Assembly (NCBI GenBank): GCA_015039365.1
Contig: WION01000014.1
Coordinates: 496,001-560,000 of the forward strand
DNA: 64,000 nt
Direction: 5' to 3'
Source: Amanita rubescens
Taxonomy: Eukaryota > Basidiomycota > Agaricomycetes > Agaricales > Amanitaceae
Part shown: in pieces, positions 59,231 through 64,000 of the stretch
Position numbering within the stretch: position 1 is the stretch's first letter
Layout: each line of letters opens with the position of its first letter
Position numbers and translations under genes: made by a program
The notes under the pieces: generated by a model
Told to the model about the DNA's origin: nothing
The model's input: the letters and a program-made list of their open reading frames with translations, nothing else
The model's database searches: none

Positions 59231-60829
59231 CTATTGTATCAAGTAATGCTTAGGGAACCACGCTGGCATGTTCCACTCCTCGTCTTGTAGATCAGCTCTT
59301 ATCATCTCTGCTATGGCTTCTGCACTGCAAACAGGTAAGTAAGAGATGAAAAGGACTCTGAAGAACGTACCATCCATGGGCTATAGGCATGCCGTGCCCA
59401 TTGAAACCAACTGATATGTAGTGACCTGGCGCAACCTGGCCTACCAACGGATGACCTGTTGTTGTGAAGCCCATAATACCAGTCTGCCGAAAATTAACAA
59501 AATTGCCTATAAATAATCATAACACACTTACCCATTCCATCATGACCTTTACCTTCATCTCAATCCCCGAAAATGTACGAGGCAAAAATGCACGCAGTGT
59601 TTGACCCACGCTCGAATTGACAACGCTATCGTCAATGACATTTTGTTCGCTTTGGTGTGCCGATTTGCGACCACCTCCAAGGATAATGGTCCTTGACGTG
59701 GACGTTGAGTTGGGCCGCGGAAACCAATACTCATCCCCACCGTTGGCCCAAGATCCTTCTTTGGGTAGAGATATAGACTGCGTAGGAGGGAAAGTTACCT
59801 CGGCAGCTATGATTTGTCCTCGCGTTGGAATCATAGTGCCAGAGAGGCGCGGCAAGAGGTGAGATGCATACCCATTAGTGGCGTGAAGGACGGTGGTACA
59901 GTCAATTCTGCCTCTAGGGGTATTTAGCGTCCATCTACGTGTTGGCCGGGTTGCGTGGTTGATTGAAAGCACAGGTGTATGGGTATGTAAAGTTAGGTTG
60001 AGAGAAGGCGACTTGGATGCTTGCGTGTACAACTGCGTCACGAGCTTGAGTGGCCAGAGATTATACGCAGATGAGGTTCGGTATGCTGGGTATGGTGCAC
60101 CGTACGTCTGAATTGATACATATGAGAAGCGAGTTGCGGCGAACAATCTGACAGACGCACCTCGTTCATCTGTGCTGCATCGAACCACTCTAGGTCTTGC
60201 GCGGGATTCCAATCCGCCTCAAGAGCAGCTTCGTAATCTGCGCGTGCAGCAGACTCCATAAAGGGACCGGGGAAGAGCTTGTAATGGCCGCCATGAACAA
60301 GATCCACTTGTTCAGAAAGGTTGTGAGCCTTGATGAAAGAAACAATGGAGGTAGCCGTATGTTGCTCAATAGCATATGATTTGATAGCTTCGGGAGTACC
60401 GTAGTCAGACTGGCGTGCACGGAAGCCCAGGAAGGGGTTAGGCGTGAGATGGCCACCATTCCTACCAGTTGCGCCTGAGCCTACGAGGACATCAGTCGGT
60501 TGTAATAGATTAAAGAGAGAGAACTGACAGAATTCCCTAGCTTCTAGAATGACAACGCTAAGAGGTAATTCTGACTTTGAGAGGTAGTATGCAGCGGATA
60601 CGCCGCTTATACCAGACCCGATAATGCACACATCTGCCTCTTGAGTGAGCCTGCCATGGCTGCCCTCCTCTGCTAATGGATTGGCGCCTGAGGTGTTGAT
60701 CCAGAAAGATTTCGTTGCATTGGGAACGGGTAGGTCGCTTGGAACGACGTTAAAAGGAACTTGCGACCGGACGTCGTACGAGTGAGATATGTGCACTATA
60801 GTGAGGAGTGTGAGGACAAATGGCAGCAT
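59231..60829 (-). CDS. Secreted FAD-dependent oxidoreductase (DAO superfamily)
   Basis: The start at 60829 opens a signal peptide, MLPFVLTLLTIVHISHSYDV, so the enzyme is secreted or vacuolar. The FAD-binding fold follows (EADVCIIGSGISGVSAAYYL, SGATGRNGGHLTPNPFLGFR). After an intron come TYGAPYPAYRTSSAYNLWPL, RIDCTTVLHATNGYASHLLP and GTMIPTRGQIIAAEVTFPPT. The last exons hold the second FAD motif region GIMGFTTTGHPLVGQVAPGH and FNGHGMPIAHG, ending FPKHYLIQ. This resembles the family of fungal D-amino-acid-oxidase-like or glycine-oxidase-like oxidases. The substrate is unknown. A tRNA and its terminator lie directly before the start codon, leaving no conventional promoter. The first ATG giving a signal peptide was chosen. 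Confidence 0.88.
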
Positions 60830-60830
60830 G

Positions 60831-60835
60831 AAAAA
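60831..60835 (-). terminator. Pol III terminator of the tRNA-Gly gene
   Basis: Five T residues on the minus strand lie five bases after the tRNA 3' end, and one base before the ATG of the FAD oxidoreductase. Confidence 0.85.
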
Positions 60836-60840
60836 GTTAT

Positions 60841-60911
60841 ACACCGAACGGGAATCGAACCCGTGCCGCTTGCTTGGAAGGCAAGCATGATAACCACTTC
60901 ACCATCGGTGT
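60841..60911 (-). tRNA. tRNA-Gly (anticodon UCC)
   Basis: The minus strand folds as a 71-nt tRNA. The acceptor stem ACACCGA pairs fully with TCGGTGT. The D stem is GTGA/TCAT with an AGTGGTTA loop, the anticodon stem CTTGC/GCAAG has loop CTTCCAA (anticodon TCC, reading GGA), the variable loop has four bases, and the T stem ACGGG/CCCGT has loop TTCGATT. Internal A and B boxes (B: GGTTCGATTCC) are intact. There is no intron. Confidence 0.96.
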
Positions 60912-61515
60912 TCTTACTGAGCTCTCTATGATATTAATTCAAATGTCATCATATTATCAACACGCAGCATCCTCCAACTACCACCAGCCGATGGAGCAAG
61001 CTTTTCGCATCATATCAACCGAAATTTATGAATATCGAATGCCGATGTCGAGAGCCCAGACAGCTTTCCATCAAGCCTTGCTAATTTATACCGTTACATC
61101 ACGTTGCAGTGTCGCGGCCCCGTAGCAAGCCATAGCAATGCCTTGAAATGGGACTTCTCGCCAGGTCAAAATTCTTAGTAAGGATTTCAAAACATGACAA
61201 TGTATTATAATGTCAATTGTAATGAATTGCAATAGTATACAGTCTTTTTGGGGGGGTAAAACATGTTTGGGTCCATAATTGAAGCAAGGTAACATAACCA
61301 TCGTCAAGACGTCCAACCTCCAGAGTCTGCTGTAATTTAAATCATTGTTCAGGTGAAGCTTACATAATGAAATGCTTTTAAAATTAATCACCATCTTAGA
61401 TCCCAGTGCAAATCAGAGATCAGCGCCCCACCGTGATACGGCTGTGCCTTCACAGCTCTGAATGTGCTCCCACCTCCTCAACTAGCTTGCGAAAGCTAGA
61501 ATTTCATAGATCACA
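60912..61515. other. Intergenic between the tRNA and the HeLo-TPR gene
   Basis: No supported exon. A G-run (ttttttgggggggta) lies at 61247, and AT-rich sequence from 61190 to 61400. The final 120 bp are the HeLo-TPR promoter. Confidence 0.4.
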
Positions 61516-64000
61516 ATGGATATCGCAGGTTTCGTGTTCGGCGTTGTTTCCCTATGGAAAACATGCGTTGAAATCTTCGAAGTTATTGACTCGGGCAGAA
61601 AGTATGGAATGGAACACGAGATCCTCCGCGTCAAACTGGAAGTAGAAAGAATCCGGCTTGTCACTTGGGGAGGCGCAGTTGGTTTAAGTGAAGTTGAGCA
61701 CGGTCGACCAAGTCCGCATGCTCGGCTAAACCAGGACGACGTACGTGCTACTGTACTGCGTCTCTTAGGTTGCATACAGCATGTTTTCGAGAACACGAAA
61801 AGGCTCCAAGACAGTTACGGCCTCCGTCCGGTCACTCATACGCCAGACCAAGTGGATGATGACGGACGTCCAACACAGTCACAGCTAATTCTAGGTCCCA
61901 TCTTCCAGCGATCTTACAAAACATTGTGGGAGTTGGCGAAAAATCGACAGCGCGGTACTCCACTTCATAAGAAGACGACGTGGGCTATCCACGACAAGAA
62001 AAAGTTTGGAGAAATGGTATCGGAGATCAAAGGGTTCAACGACAATTTGGAAAGCCTCTTTCCGGACATCAAGAGATATACATCTGAGAACATAAGAAAC
62101 GAGATCAACCAGAGTGAGGACATTAACGCCCTGCAAACACTCGAGGAAGCTACTATGGACCAACACGAGGACATATCCTCTGCGGCTAGCGATCGACTCG
62201 AGGTGATGGGGGCCACGTCTGTTGTGCGATCACGAATGTCTTGGGATCAGCACACCATTACCGAAGAGACCAACAGTGCCTCGCAGCATATTAGAAGGGT
62301 TAATGCTGATGCTGAAGTTGGTGCCGGAAGCCATACAGAAGAAAAGGAATTAGACGAGCTTTCGAAGCGAATGGAAGCGGTCGAACTTTATGCGTCGAAC
62401 AAGAGCGTGGGTGCATTGACGTTAAGCCTGATTGGTCCTCACAGTCATTCCGCTCGTGTGTCAGCGCACGTCTACTGGGACGGTAGAAAACCTGATGATA
62501 CTTGGGATGACCAGGAAAAAGGGTTCGTGAAGAACTCGCATGCTACATTCGGTTAATCTTCCATCATCGCTTGTCTTTAGATGTAGACTGACAAACTTTA
62601 GATCTCTACTACCGGAAGAGATATATCAAGAAGTCTCGACGCAATGAATACAGCTCCATTACGGATGAAGATTATGTCCTTTTCGACGTTGAAAGTGATC
62701 CAAAATACGAGAACGTGAATCCTGGAACCGTCACAGTCGAAGGCTTTGGGAGGGAGTGCTGGGATTATGAACTCAATTTTGGCAAGAAGCGAGAGGAAAC
62801 TATTTTTGTCTCATCCGCAGATCTACCAAACGTCCCTGCGAAAAAACTCCTGCGTAGGATTGACGAGCTTAGACGTGGTACAAGCAAATTCGGGTGGAAC
62901 CTCAAGCAAGAGGAAGCTGATTTGAAGGAGTTCTTCGGCAACGCGTGGTAAGTGCGATTATTCAACCGACCCGCCTCTCTGTTTATTGTGGCAGGCATAA
63001 CAATGTCTGACTCCATAATTCCAGGACTGTACGTTACGAGACTGGCAACCGCTTTGACAACTTGCGCATCGGAGACTTCTACCACTTGCTCAATCGACGA
63101 GACATCTTCGCAGATTTCTCATCAAAGTCAAGCATTGGCCTGCAATGGGGCGGGCCCAAAGACGAAGGCATCGGTATGTGGAACGTCCTTTGGCAAATCA
63201 TCCTGGCAAAAGAATTAGCCCTACGACTTGGTAATTTTCCGGATGCATCTATGAGTGGATTTACGTACAGGGTTCTGGCATCGTTGATTGTCCAGGACCT
63301 ATGGCTCAGCAACATCGAGATCATCCTGACAGAGGGCAAAATCTTGCCGGATGACATCAAAAAGCCAGAGACTCTCGAGGAGCAAGCCAAGGCAGAAGAA
63401 TTCAAATCCAAAGGCAATGAGGCATTGAAGAAGAAGCAGTGGCAGGACGCAGTTGACCTCTATACTGAAGCCATTAAAGCTGACCTTAGTAATGCAGTCT
63501 ACCGTTCCAACAGATCAGCTGCACTTACATCCATGGAGAAATACGGGGAAGCTCGCGAAGATGCATACATTGCAACTCAGCTGGATCCTAACTATGCCAA
63601 AGCATGGGCTCGATTAGGCCTGGCAGAGAAGAAACTTGGCAATCGAAAGCGAGCACGAGATGCATATGAGCGTGCAGTCAAGGTTGCTGGCAAGGACGCC
63701 ACAAGTCTGATGAAACAAGAGTTAGCTAATGCCAAAGCGAAGATTAAGGATGATCTAGAAGCGATTGACAAAGAAACTGACATGGCAGTGAAGGACCTGC
63801 TTCGGAAGAATTATCTTGATGAGGACTGGGACATCGCTTTCATGGCGACCGAGCTTCACTCCCATGTTCACGAACAACAGGTGGAGGGATTGCTACTCTT
63901 TGCTGAGCGGATAAAGTGGCCGTATATCAACGAGGCCCGCAACTATGCTGAAGACGTTTACGGTAACCTGCGCAGTGGTCAGGTCGTTGACTTGCACCTA
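61516..64000 (+). CDS. HeLo-domain protein with TPR repeats, 3' end outside the window
   Basis: The first about 200 residues look like a HeLo (prion-inhibition) domain, the membrane-acting cell-death module of HET-S and related fungal proteins: MDIAGFVFGVVSLWKTCVEI, then HEILRVKLEVERIRLVTWGG. A helical linker with Ser/Glu-rich parts follows (DELSKRMEAVELYASNKSVG). After a 63-nt intron, a middle domain starts YYRKRYIKKSRRNEYSSITD and TVTVEGFGRECWDYELNFGK. The third exon has FRTGNRFDNLRIGDFYHLLN-like sequence, then TPR motifs of the Hop/SGT type: AEEFKSKGNEALKKKQWQDA, YRSNRSAALTSMEKYGEARE and AWARLGLAEKKLGNRKRARD. The frame is open to the window end. The HeLo call is by pattern; a role in regulated cell death or heterokaryon incompatibility is inferred from the family. 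Confidence 0.82.

Overview
The window is nuclear DNA of a mushroom-forming basidiomycete (Agaricomycetes, probably Agaricales). Genes are broken by many short GT-AG introns of about 40-70 nt and lie on both strands with short spacers. A Psathyrella-velutina-type beta-propeller lectin and two DUF6533-type membrane proteins, both typical of agarics, are present. No species can be assigned from sequence alone.

Layout. 1-5.4 kb: the 3' end of the Cch1 voltage-gated calcium channel converges on the eIF3a gene. 5.4-13.7 kb: an accessory stretch of weakly conserved or decayed genes, a coiled-coil hypothetical protein, a promoter-proximal tandem repeat and a small secreted protein. 13.7-15.0 kb: the seven-bladed-propeller lectin. 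15-22.2 kb: an unrecognised, many-exon minus-strand gene family with full-length, short and broken copies. 22.2-27 kb: a tandem pair of 14-exon DUF6533-like membrane proteins. 27-33 kb: a p47/Shp1-like Cdc48 cofactor, a SigF-like NTF2 protein, a decayed small secreted protein and a disordered hypothetical protein.

33 kb to the end is mostly dense housekeeping sequence: Xaa-Pro aminopeptidase, exosome subunit Rrp42, two fungal hypothetical proteins, a Mam3/CNNM-type CBS transporter, an aldehyde dehydrogenase, an F-box protein, the ribosome biogenesis factor Mak21, a fused lysine-ketoglutarate reductase/saccharopine dehydrogenase, Gpi1, a Rho GTPase, a secreted FAD oxidoreductase with a tRNA-Gly directly in front of it, and a HeLo-domain/TPR protein that runs off the window.

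Several neighbours are head-to-head with start codons only 39, 58 or 78 bp apart (Gpi1/Rho, aminopeptidase/Rrp42, F-box/Mak21), so they must share promoters. The most unusual items are the HeLo-TPR protein, the tRNA whose terminator abuts an oxidase start codon, the microexon-bearing DUF6533 pair, and the unrecognised family at 16-22 kb. All exon boundaries were read by eye from reading frame and GT-AG signals; nothing was searched against a database.
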